DNA of 64,000 bases from Calditrichota bacterium (GTDB taxonomy: Bacteria > CLD3). A model generated the notes under the pieces. The model searched no databases, was not told where the DNA came from, and worked only from the letters and a program-made list of their open reading frames with translations. The position numbers were made by a program, and so were the translations under genes. Location of the stretch: the NCBI GenBank assembly GCA_008501735.1, contig QQUF01000008.1, positions 186,001 to 250,000 on the forward strand. Direction: 5' to 3'. Positions 16,798 to 25,262 of this stretch are shown one piece after another; the first letter of the stretch is position 1, and each line of letters opens with the position of its first letter.

Positions 16798-19700
16798 CTA
16801 TTTCAAGAAAACCATTTTTCGAGTTTGAGAAAATTCGCCTGCTGTGAGTTTGTAGAAATAAACTCCACTTGAAACTAATTTTCCACTTTCATCAGTTCCG
16901 TTCCAAGTTGCAGTAAAGTTTCCTGCTTGTAATTTTTCCGAAACAAGAGATTTTACTTTTTGACCGAGAATGTTGAAGATTTGTAATTCAACTTGTCCTT
17001 GTTCAGGAACAGCAAATTCAATGTTTGTGCTTGGATTGAAAGGATTAGGGAAGTTTTGGTTTAATTTGTAATCCTTAGCAATTTGAGAATTTGAATTCTC
17101 TTCTAAATCTGTAGTTAAAGTAGGTGTTTTTGTTGTGAACAAAATTGCTTTATTGTTCAAAAGACCTTCAGATGAATTAGCGATTACATTTCTTCCTTTG
17201 TACATTAATGCATCTGTTTGAGTTCCATTTTCGATTCCAACAGTAACATATTCTTGTCTGATTGGGTCAATGTCTTGGTATTGGAAAATAATTTCTCCAT
17301 CTCCAGTTGGAGTAGAGTGGAAAGCTGGGTCTTTAAGAATCATTTGGAAAGTTTCGTAAGGATTTGGGTCGCCACTGTAATGTTGGAGAGCATTCCATTG
17401 AACAATGTAAAGATGATTTACTGTATCGTAATAGTTGTAAATTCTTCCACTTTCACCACCATTTTTTCCAAGGTCAGTCCAGAAAGGACAAATCATATTT
17501 GATAAATTGTCTTGGAAAGGAAGGTTTTCATTCTTCCATTGAGTAGCATTGTTTGAGCCCATCATTGCAAAACCGTCTGAACTAATTGAAATGTGGGTAA
17601 AACTATTTCCATAGAAGGTGAAGTTAAAAGGCATTGGAACAGTTAAAGTGTAATCAGAAATAGATGCTGGGAAACTCATTTGAGTCCCAAGTCCTTGTGC
17701 AAGCTCAACCCAATTGTAAGTTGGTGCTTCCAAAACTTGGTCACCATTTTCAATTGCATAATAACCATAAGCATCTGACATTGAAGGATCTTCAGGGAAG
17801 AGTTTTCCGACTGTCATTGTAAATGGAATTGCAAAAGAGTAAGGGTAAGAACTGCTTGCTCCACTTGTGATGTAAAGAATGAATTCGACTGGAGTTTCAA
17901 CAGGGAAGTTTGCAGGAACGCTTACTTCAAAAGCATCAGAAATTAAAGCTCCACCAGTTGAGTCAGGTTCAAGAGTTATGTTATAAGTCGCATTAAAATC
18001 TGTAATTGTAACATTTGGATTACCTGTTGTAAGAATCCCGTTGAAATTCTCAGCAACTCCCCAACCTTTGTTTTGAAGAGTAATTCTCATTTCAGCAATT
18101 TCACCTGGATCTAAACTATTAGGGTGAAAAGTACTGTTGTCTTCAATTAAAACTTCTTGGTAAGTTAAACTTGGAGTTCCAAGAGGCATATTTAAAGGTT
18201 CTGTCCAAGTATTTCCGAGTCCATCAGAAATTGTAAGAAGCATAGTAATTGCGTGAAATTCTACAAATTCTGAATCAAGTTGTAATTGGAAACTTGTTGG
18301 AGGTTGTGCAGTCGCACCTGAAGCAATGTTTCCATAGCTGATTGAGTTCTGAACAATTGTAACAAGTGTGTCAGAAGTTGAGATTGTTGCCGTTACATTT
18401 GAAGCTGATTGAGTTCCAAAATTATGTAAAACAAGTCCAACATCAACAGTCTCACCTGGATTTACTTTACCGTTACCGTTACCGTTAGCAGTATCGTCAA
18501 TTAGAATATTTTCAAAAGTTACAAACTGATTTGGGTTTGAGATTGTGTAGTTTTGTTGGTCAGGAATTATATTTCTTCCCGCAACTGTAAGGTGTAAAGT
18601 TGTACCAATAGTTCCGTTTCCAATTTGGACCGGAATTTGTCCAACTACATCTGTTTCGCCAACAAAGAAAACACTTTGGTCGTCAGTGTAAGCACAAACT
18701 GTAATTCCACCAAGAGGCGAACCAGTGTTTACGTCAGTTACTACAACATTCAAAGTTGAATTAGGAACAACAGATGAAGATGCTAAAACAGTAACTGGTT
18801 TAGGAGTTGTTGTTCTCATATTAATTTCAGCGTCGCCAAAGATTATGTACTGGTCAAATGCAGTTTTCATAGTTTCATCAGCATTACTTCCAATTGGTCC
18901 ACCATAAATTCCGTACATATACATTTGTCCGTGAAGGAAAGCAGTAGCTAAATGTTCGTGTTCAAGTTGGAAAATTGCATCGTAGAGACCTAAATCATTT
19001 TTGTTGTTTAAACCTGTGTGAGTGTTCCAAGTTGGACCAACAAAAGCAACTGTTCCACCAAAACTACTTGTTCCGCCATTAAAAATTAATGCCTGTCCAA
19101 GGCATTCACTAGAACTTTTGTATTGAGTAACTCCACAACCAATACTTGTTGCAATTGGAGTCATATTTGTGTTTGCAAGTCCGGAAGCAGAGCTTGTTCC
19201 AAAACTCATTGCACTCCAACCAGTCACCCAACCTTCTCCACGATAATTTACAAAAGCAGCTCCAGCTTCAAAAGCTTGGACAAATTCGTTTTGCTGAGCT
19301 CCTCCGTCAACGAAAAAAGTATCAACGTTTACATAGTCTCCAACTGCGTACATTTCATCGCGGATTTTACGTTTCGTATCTTTTTGTGATACGTAAGCAT
19401 CATTTGCAGCAACAATTCCTCTGCGATACCAATCAACATTTGGATTGATGTAAGGATTTTTTTCGTATTGGATAAGTTTGTTAATTGCTCTTTGTACTTT
19501 TTGCAAATTTGTAGAACCAGTTACACTTGTTGGAATCCTGCTGTGAAAAATGTCAGGAAAGTAGTCGTTTCCAGCAACGTAATAAAAATAGCTTTCATTT
19601 GAAAAATTCCCTGGCAAAGTTGCAGCACCTGGATAAGGAGGCGGGTCATTTGTATAATCTTCGAAAGTTGTATTTGAGACATTTTCATCACCAATAACCA

Positions 19701-20652
19701 TTGCGAAGTCAGGAGGAGTTGAAGAGTTAAATCTTGCTTCAAGGTCTTCTCTGAGTCCACCTTTTGGATTTGGAGTTTGTGTAATTGATTGTGGATAGCT
19801 AACAGGACTTCCAACATTTTGAAAAGGTGTTGAGTCAACAATTGTTGTTAAAACACCTTTTTGGTTTTTCCAATCAACGAAGGGTTGGAGAACATTAGTT
19901 AAACCTGGATTAGAAGAAAGAGGAGCGTAAATTACATAATAACTTACTGTAGCTGTTTGAGTTCCAAGTGTTTCGTAGTTAATGATTGTATTCTTATAAA
20001 GTGGAGCAAAAGCTTTAGATACAGTTGTCGGCTCTTTGTCAAGTGCATTTGTTAAATCTGTTGAGCTATAGTCCAAAACAATTTCAAGGTCTTTTGCAAT
20101 TGTGAGTTCTTTGCTTTGTGGGTCGTAAGTGTAAGGGTAAACACGAAGGCTGACAATTCTAAAATCACGAAGAACAGAAGGTGAACTTAAGTAACTCTCA
20201 TTTTCAGGATAAATTCTTCCATTGTTATAAAATTCTTGGTCAAATTCAAAACCTGGACTTAAAAGCCCTCCTTCTCTTTCATTTACTTCTTCGTTTTGTG
20301 AAGGATAAACAACTACATTTTTCATCGTTTCTGCGTAGTTAACGTTTACACTCACTTCAACTCCAGCACGAGCAGGAATTGCAACAAAAGTTGTGATGAA
20401 AGGAAGTTCTGGTTTACCGAATTCTACAGTTAAAGGGAACTCATCTTCTTCAAATTTAATGAAGTCAGTTCCTGCTTCGTTGACCTGATGAAAGGGAATT
20501 TCAGGCATATTAAAATGGATTCTTGTTTCTCTTGAATTAGAAACCGTTACGTTTGCGTAATCCGCATAAGTCATATCTGTAGCAGATACTAAAGAAGCGG
20601 AAAGTGTTATCGCCGTACCAAATAAAAAGAGGGCAATAGGAGTTTTGTTCAT
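16798..20652 (-). CDS. Secreted C25 (gingipain-like) protein with T9SS type A sorting domain
   Basis: This is a large exported protein of 1,284 residues. It has a signal peptide (MNKTPIALFLFGTAITLSAS), a propeptide-like region and a peptidase C25 domain (about 250-640). Ig/CARDB-like repeats follow (about 650-1000). The T9SS type A sorting domain fills the last 80 residues (FPNPFNPSTNIEF, GQKVKSLV, ending RKMVFLK). C506 (in SIGCGVTQY) matches the catalytic Cys of gingipains. The residue 33 positions before it, where gingipains have His in GHG, is E473 (YRGEGW). The ATG at 20652 has GGAGG seven bases upstream, and a longer frame to 20706 lacks a signal peptide. It is exported by Sec and then T9SS to the surface. 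Peptidase activity is uncertain. Confidence 0.9.
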   Translation of the reverse strand: MNKTPIALFLFGTAITLSASLVSATDMTYADYANVTVSNSRETRIHFNMPEIPFHQVNEAGTDFIKFEEDEFPLTVEFGKPELPFITTFVAIPARAGVEVSVNVNYAETMKNVVVYPSQNEEVNEREGGLLSPGFEFDQEFYNNGRIYPENESYLSSPSVLRDFRIVSLRVYPYTYDPQSKELTIAKDLEIVLDYSSTDLTNALDKEPTTVSKAFAPLYKNTIINYETLGTQTATVSYYVIYAPLSSNPGLTNVLQPFVDWKNQKGVLTTIVDSTPFQNVGSPVSYPQSITQTPNPKGGLREDLEARFNSSTPPDFAMVIGDENVSNTTFEDYTNDPPPYPGAATLPGNFSNESYFYYVAGNDYFPDIFHSRIPTSVTGSTNLQKVQRAINKLIQYEKNPYINPNVDWYRRGIVAANDAYVSQKDTKRKIRDEMYAVGDYVNVDTFFVDGGAQQNEFVQAFEAGAAFVNYRGEGWVTGWSAMSFGTSSASGLANTNMTPIATSIGCGVTQYKSSSECLGQALIFNGGTSSFGGTVAFVGPTWNTHTGLNNKNDLGLYDAIFQLEHEHLATAFLHGQMYMYGIYGGPIGSNADETMKTAFDQYIIFGDAEINMRTTTPKPVTVLASSSVVPNSTLNVVVTDVNTGSPLGGITVCAYTDDQSVFFVGETDVVGQIPVQIGNGTIGTTLHLTVAGRNIIPDQQNYTISNPNQFVTFENILIDDTANGNGNGKVNPGETVDVGLVLHNFGTQSASNVTATISTSDTLVTIVQNSISYGNIASGATAQPPTSFQLQLDSEFVEFHAITMLLTISDGLGNTWTEPLNMPLGTPSLTYQEVLIEDNSTFHPNSLDPGEIAEMRITLQNKGWGVAENFNGILTTGNPNVTITDFNATYNITLEPDSTGGALISDAFEVSVPANFPVETPVEFILYITSGASSSYPYSFAIPFTMTVGKLFPEDPSMSDAYGYYAIENGDQVLEAPTYNWVELAQGLGTQMSFPASISDYTLTVPMPFNFTFYGNSFTHISISSDGFAMMGSNNATQWKNENLPFQDNLSNMICPFWTDLGKNGGESGRIYNYYDTVNHLYIVQWNALQHYSGDPNPYETFQMILKDPAFHSTPTGDGEIIFQYQDIDPIRQEYVTVGIENGTQTDALMYKGRNVIANSSEGLLNNKAILFTTKTPTLTTDLEENSNSQIAKDYKLNQNFPNPFNPSTNIEFAVPEQGQVELQIFNILGQKVKSLVSEKLQAGNFTATWNGTDESGKLVSSGVYFYKLTAGEFSQTRKMVFLK

Positions 20653-20888
20653 CTGATTCCTCCAGGAACATTTTAGGTTAACTGTTAATTTCTTTTGGGT
20701 TAACAATTGGTTCAGAAAAGGGTCGAATAATTTAAAGGAACATTAAATCTTAAGCAAGTATTTTATTTTGAGTTAACACTTGCAATTTTTTAGTTTAACC
20801 TATAAAAATGGCTTTTATTCCAATAAGGATTTTGCTAATTTTAAAACCTAATTTTTAACTTAAAAACATAGGAGCTTTGCAACTTAAA

Positions 20889-21269
20889 ATGAGTAACATT
20901 CCTGAAAACTTAAAATATACAGCTGAACACGAATGGGTAAAAATTGATGGAGACATTGCAACAATCGGAATTACTGATTTTGCACAAAGTGAACTTGGCG
21001 ACATTGTTTTTGTCGAATTACCTGATATCGGAACACATCTTGAAGGAAACAGCACTTTTGGAACAATTGAAGCAATCAAAGCAGTTGCCGACCTTTTTGC
21101 TCCGCTTTCTGGTGAAGTAACAGAAATTAATGAATCACTTGAAGATGAGCCTGAACAAATTAACCAAGACGCTTACGAAGGTTGGATTTTGAAAATGAAA
21201 ATTTCAGATGTTTCAGAAGTTGACAACCTCCTTTCTTCAGATAAGTATTCTGAAATTGTTGCAAGTTAA
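20889..21269 (+). CDS. gcvH: Glycine cleavage system H protein
   Basis: This 127-residue lipoyl carrier shuttles the aminomethyl group between the P, T and L proteins of glycine cleavage. The typical start SNIPENLKYTAEHEWVK and the lipoyl site E61-A-I-K64 (usually ESVKA) are present. I chose the ATG at 20889 for this N-terminus. A TTG at 20877 sits too near the AGGAG site. gcvP and gcvT are not in the window, so the gene stands alone between two large units. The 236-base upstream gap holds the divergent promoters and nothing else recognisable. Confidence 0.95.
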   Translation: MSNIPENLKYTAEHEWVKIDGDIATIGITDFAQSELGDIVFVELPDIGTHLEGNSTFGTIEAIKAVADLFAPLSGEVTEINESLEDEPEQINQDAYEGWILKMKISDVSEVDNLLSSDKYSEIVAS

Positions 21270-21302
21270 TTTCTAAACAACTTTGAAATTTCTTTAATTT
21301 TA

Positions 21303-21337
21303 AATCCCCAAAAAATTGCCTTTGGGGATTTTTTTTA
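21303..21337 (+). terminator. Terminator after gcvH
   Basis: A strong stem AATCCCCAAA / TTTGGGGATT is followed by eight T. Confidence 0.92.
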
Positions 21338-21430
21338 CCTTTAAAAAATTAATTTTGAATTTCAGGTAAAACTTTGCGTTGAATCGCAAGAAATTATTTT
21401 TTGAAAACTTTAAATTTTAGGAAGAATAAA

Positions 21431-22372
21431 ATGTCAGATGAAATCAAAAATGTAATAATTCTCGGTTCAGGTCCTGCAGGACTTACAGCGGCAATTTATG
21501 CTGCAAGAGCAAATTTAAATCCAGTTGTTGTTGAAGGAATTCAACCCGGAGGACAACTTACAATCACAACTGATGTTGAAAATTACCCTGGATTCCCAAA
21601 AGGAGTTATGGGACCGGAATTAATGGCTGAGTTTAGAGCTCAAGCTGCAAGATTCGGAACAGAATTCGTTAGCGGAAATGTTGTTAAAGCTGAGTTGTCA
21701 AACCAACCTTTTGAACTTCACACCGAAGACGGAAGAATTTTAAAAACTAAAAGCCTTATCATTTCAACAGGTGCTTCTGCTAAACTTCTTGGTTTGGACT
21801 CAGAAACAAAATATATGGGAAAAGGCGTTTCAGCTTGTGCAACTTGTGACGGGTTTTTTTACAGAGGGCTGAAAGTTCTTGTTGTTGGTGGAGGAGATAC
21901 AGCAATGGAAGAAGCAACTTACCTAACAAGATTTGCTTCAAATGTAACTCTTGTTCACAGGCGTGAAGAATTTAGAGCTTCAAAAATTATGGAAGACAGA
22001 GCAAGAAAGAATGAAAAAATAGACTTTCTTTTAAATGCAACAATTGATGAAGTAATAGGAAATGAAAATGGTTTGGTAGTTGGTGCGAATATGAAAAACA
22101 CTGTTACAGGTGAAGTGAATTACGTTGATGCTGACGGAATTTTTATCGCAATTGGACACAGACCAAACACTGACCTTTTTGTTGACCAACTTGAACTTGA
22201 CGAAAACGGCTACATAATTACAAAACCCGATTCAACTTACACAAGCATTGATGGAGTTTTTGCTTGTGGTGATGTTCAAGACCACGTTTACAGACAAGCA
22301 GTTACAGCAGCAGGAACAGGTTGTATGGCAGCAATTGATGCTGAAAGATGGTTGGAAAACCAAGAAGGTTAA
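21431..22372 (+). CDS. trxB: Thioredoxin reductase
   Basis: This NADPH-dependent flavoenzyme reduces thioredoxin. It has 313 residues, the usual length. The FAD-binding [15 protein letters not shown] lies near the N-terminus, the redox pair CATC ([13 protein letters not shown]) near residue 135, the NADPH site [14 protein letters not shown] next, and the C-terminal FAD site GVFACGDV. The ATG at 21431 has AGGAAG upstream. An in-frame start ten codons earlier lacks one. The ATPase gene follows 26 bases downstream. Confidence 0.96.
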   Translation: MSDEIKNVIILGSGPAGLTAAIYAARANLNPVVVEGIQPGGQLTITTDVENYPGFPKGVMGPELMAEFRAQAARFGTEFVSGNVVKAELSNQPFELHTEDGRILKTKSLIISTGASAKLLGLDSETKYMGKGVSACATCDGFFYRGLKVLVVGGGDTAMEEATYLTRFASNVTLVHRREEFRASKIMEDRARKNEKIDFLLNATIDEVIGNENGLVVGANMKNTVTGEVNYVDADGIFIAIGHRPNTDLFVDQLELDENGYIITKPDSTYTSIDGVFACGDVQDHVYRQAVTAAGTGCMAAIDAERWLENQEG

Positions 22373-22398
22373 TTTTCCTAACTTGAAAGAAAAAATTA

Positions 22399-23886
22399 AT
22401 GACTCTCCCAAAAACTTTTGGAGAACTTAAAGAAAGTGGCTACGAAGTCCTTTCTGTAAAAGATGAAGTTCGTAAAAATCTCATCAAAAAAATCAAAAAC
22501 AACGAAACGGTTTTTGAAGGAATTATAGGTTACGAAGAAACTGTAATTCCTGAAATTGAAAATGCGATTCTTTCCAAACACGATTTTATTTTGCTCGGAC
22601 TTCGAGGGCAGGCGAAAACGAAAATTTTGAGAAGCCTGACAAATCTTTTAGACGAGAGAATTCCAATCATCAAAGGCTCGGAAGTGAACGACAATCCGTT
22701 TGCACCGATTAGTAAGTTTGGAAAAGACCAAATCGAAGAATGGGGAAATGCTACTGAAATAGAATGGATTCCAAGAGATTTCCGATACAATGAAAAACTT
22801 GCAACTCCTGACGTTACAATTGCAGATTTAATCGGAGACATTGACCCGATAAAAGCTGCTTCACAACGACTTCATTACTCACACGAAGGAGCGATTCATT
22901 TTGGGATTTTGCCAAGAACAAATCGCGGGATTTTTGCGATAAATGAAATTCCTGATTTACAACAGAGAATCCAAGTTGGTTTGCTGAATCTTTTGGAAGA
23001 AAAAGATATTCAAATTCGTGGGTTTCCAATTCGTTTTCCGATTGATGCGATGATTGTTTTTTCTGCAAATCCGGAAGATTACACAAGTCGCGGAAGTATA
23101 ATTACGCCTTTAAAAGACCGAATTTCTTCACAAATTATTACGCATTATCCACACAAACTTGAAGATGCAATTCAAATTTCAGACCAAGAATCTTGGTTAG
23201 AGCGTGAAAATTTAGGTGAACCTAATTTTCCACAGGTTTTGCGGGAGGTTATTGAACTTGTAGCTTTTGAAGCAAGACAAAGTGAGTTCATTGACCAAAA
23301 ATCAGGTGTCAGCTCGCGAATGGTAATTTCTTGTCTTGAAAATGTTGTTAGCAATTCTGAAAGAAGAGTTGCAAGAGGTCTTTCAGAAGAGATTTCAATC
23401 AGAACTTCTGACCTTTGGGCAATGGTTTCTGCTATCACTGGAAAAATTGAATTGGTTTACGAAGGTGAAGAGCAAGGAGTCGAACAAGTCGCAAAAGGCT
23501 TAATCGGAAAAGCAATTCAAACTGCTTTCACAGAAATCTTTCCACTTGTAAACCCAACTAAGAGTGAAAAGTCACAGCACTTACTTTACAACGAAATTGT
23601 TCACTGGTTTGGACAAGGAAATTCTGTTGAAGTCAATGACTTGATGAGCTCGGAAGATTACTTTGAAATTTTGGATAAAATTCCAACCTTGAAGTCAATC
23701 GCAAGGAAATATTTTTTCAAACAAGGTGAACAGGCTTCACAAGAAAATCTTGCTTCTGGAATGGAATTTGTTCTTGAAGGACTTTTCCAATCTTCAAAAA
23801 TTGGAAAGTTTGAAATGAGAAGAGGTTCTAAGTTCAGAGATTTGGCAGGAAGTTATTTCGACAACATTGATTTCGATTTAAATTAA
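22399..23886 (+). CDS. AAA+ ATPase related to magnesium chelatase subunit I (ChlI/MoxR group)
   Basis: This 495-residue protein has Walker A GLRGQAKT (67-74), a Walker B-like segment GIFAINEIPDL (about 178-188) and sensor residues around FSANPEDYTSRG, matching the ChlI-type AAA+ group (COG1239-like). Such ATPases normally work with a von Willebrand factor A partner as metal-insertion or remodelling complexes. No chlorophyll or cobalamin genes are nearby and no VWA gene follows, so the target is unknown. A BatA-like VWA protein at 50994-53078 is far away and not linked. A palindromic repeat follows the stop. Confidence 0.82.
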   Translation: MTLPKTFGELKESGYEVLSVKDEVRKNLIKKIKNNETVFEGIIGYEETVIPEIENAILSKHDFILLGLRGQAKTKILRSLTNLLDERIPIIKGSEVNDNPFAPISKFGKDQIEEWGNATEIEWIPRDFRYNEKLATPDVTIADLIGDIDPIKAASQRLHYSHEGAIHFGILPRTNRGIFAINEIPDLQQRIQVGLLNLLEEKDIQIRGFPIRFPIDAMIVFSANPEDYTSRGSIITPLKDRISSQIITHYPHKLEDAIQISDQESWLERENLGEPNFPQVLREVIELVAFEARQSEFIDQKSGVSSRMVISCLENVVSNSERRVARGLSEEISIRTSDLWAMVSAITGKIELVYEGEEQGVEQVAKGLIGKAIQTAFTEIFPLVNPTKSEKSQHLLYNEIVHWFGQGNSVEVNDLMSSEDYFEILDKIPTLKSIARKYFFKQGEQASQENLASGMEFVLEGLFQSSKIGKFEMRRGSKFRDLAGSYFDNIDFDLN

Positions 23887-23891
23887 AGAAA

Positions 23892-23938
23892 GTAGGGAAC
23901 AAAAATTTTTGTTCCCTACAAATTTGTTCCCTACAAAT
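23892..23938. repeat. Palindromic repeat family A, copy 1
   Basis: A 28-bp perfect palindrome (arm GTAGGGAACAAAAA, 23892-23919) is followed by an extra right arm (TTTGTTCCCTACAAAT). It lies between the convergent ATPase and sodN genes and may end both transcripts. Copies 2 and 3 are at 36550 and 53109, all followed by AAATT. Confidence 0.9.
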
Positions 23939-23940
23939 TA

Positions 23941-24411
23941 TTAATGCTTGTGTCCTTCAAAGTATGCTTTCTCAAAACTATCAATCAAACTATTAAGTTT
24001 TTTGACGTTAGCTAAGTCAGTAGTTTGTTTAGCTTTCATTGAGTAAACAATCATTTCGTGGAGCATTGTAATCTTTTCTAAATATTTTGCGTGAGCTTCT
24101 TTTTTACTTGAATCACTTGGTTTGATTCTTTGTGCTAAAAAGTATTCAGTTACAATTTTTTCTAACTCGTCAGCGTGTTCGTCTTTGTTACTCACCCAAC
24201 GGACAATTTGGTTGTAATTTTTTGCGTCTTTTGCAGAAAGTTCCAAAATTTGGTTCATTCCTTTTTCGATTGTTTTCACGTGTTCACGCATCAAGGAAAT
24301 TCTAACTTCGTCGTCATAAATCCCACAAGGAATTTGGCAGTGAGCGAAAGCTTGAGAAATTGCAAAAGCACTAATTAAAACAAAACTAAATAACGATTTT
24401 TTCAAGTTCAT
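23941..24411 (-). CDS. sodN: Nickel superoxide dismutase with N-terminal signal peptide
   Basis: This enzyme converts superoxide to oxygen and hydrogen peroxide using nickel. The 156-residue precursor starts with a Sec signal (MNLKKSLFSFVLISAFAISQ, then AFA) and the next residues are H24-C25-Q-I-P-C29-G-I-Y. This is the nickel hook HCxxPCGxY, in which the new N-terminal His and both Cys bind the metal. The mature form of about 133 residues is close to known enzymes. Cleavage after AFA by signal peptidase would expose His1 directly, so a dedicated SodX peptidase would not be needed, and the enzyme would act outside the cytoplasm. AGGAG lies upstream of the ATG. A Mn/Fe-type SOD is at 53247. 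Confidence 0.92.
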   Translation of the reverse strand: MNLKKSLFSFVLISAFAISQAFAHCQIPCGIYDDEVRISLMREHVKTIEKGMNQILELSAKDAKNYNQIVRWVSNKDEHADELEKIVTEYFLAQRIKPSDSSKKEAHAKYLEKITMLHEMIVYSMKAKQTTDLANVKKLNSLIDSFEKAYFEGHKH

Positions 24412-24521
24412 TTTTAAACTCCTGTAAAGTTTGGTTATTTGAAAAATTTAGCGTCCAAGTTACAAACTAAAAACTTTTCGTTCAATTAAATTATCTTCTC
24501 AAAATTATTGAGTGTTAAGGG

Positions 24522-25244
24522 TTATTTGGAAACCACTAAATTTATTCTTGTTGTAGAAAGGACTTTAGAATCAGCGGTTGGAGATTGGTTAACAACTGTG
24601 TTTGGTAAGATTTCATTGTCGTGGATTTTGCTTACTCTGCCGAGTTTCAAACCTGCTTTTGCGATTCTTGTTTCAGCTGTGTTTAGTGGCAAACTTATTA
24701 AATTTGGAACAATGAATTGACCTTCTGGAGTTCCCAAACTAACTGTGATTTCGATTTCTGTCTGAGGTAAGACTTTCATTCCTACTTTCAAAGTCTGTCC
24801 TGAAACAACTCCATTTGGGAAAATTGTTGAGTAATCTCTTTTGATTTCTTTTAGGTTAAGATTCAAACTTTTGATTCTGATTTGAGCATCTCTTTCCGAG
24901 ATGCCTTTTAGGTTCGGAATCTCAACAGGTTTCATTCCGCTACTGACTGTTAAGTAAATCCTTCTACCACTTTTGGTTTTCGTTCCTGCTTTGGGCACTT
25001 GGTGAAGAACAATTCCTGTGTCCAAAACACTAAATCTTTCTTCAGCTTTAATTCCCTTAAATCCTGTCGTTTGGAGTAAAGAATCGGCTTCTTCAAAGGT
25101 GAGTTTTTCGACTTCGGGAACAATCACTGTTTCGTTTTGTCTAACGTACTCTGGAAGTGCAAATTTATCTGTAATAAAAAAACTTAGCACTCCAATTAGG
25201 ACAAAAAATAAAACTACAGTAAATAATTCTAAAAATTTTCTCAA
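24522..25244 (-). CDS. Membrane-anchored PASTA-domain protein
   Basis: This 240-residue protein has one N-terminal membrane helix (about 8-29) and three PASTA domains (about 40-105, 107-172, 174-240; repeated pattern VPNL...A...I...GL). PASTA domains bind cell-wall precursors or assemble division proteins and usually sit on Ser/Thr kinases or penicillin-binding proteins. Here no kinase or transpeptidase domain is attached. It starts at TTG with no clear ribosome site and lies 18 bases after rsmB, so translation may depend on the upstream gene. Confidence 0.88.
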   Translation of the reverse strand: MRKFLELFTVVLFFVLIGVLSFFITDKFALPEYVRQNETVIVPEVEKLTFEEADSLLQTTGFKGIKAEERFSVLDTGIVLHQVPKAGTKTKSGRRIYLTVSSGMKPVEIPNLKGISERDAQIRIKSLNLNLKEIKRDYSTIFPNGVVSGQTLKVGMKVLPQTEIEITVSLGTPEGQFIVPNLISLPLNTAETRIAKAGLKLGRVSKIHDNEILPNTVVNQSPTADSKVLSTTRINLVVSK

Positions 25245-25262
25245 AACTTAACCAAAAATTTT

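Noticed and set aside
19123-19448. Long antisense open frames inside the C25/T9SS gene
   Set aside because: They lie opposite a well-supported coding frame, have no ribosome site and show no recognisable protein.
22399-23886. Magnesium chelatase of chlorophyll synthesis
   Set aside because: No bacteriochlorophyll or other photosynthesis gene is nearby. The family is wider than the pigment pathway.
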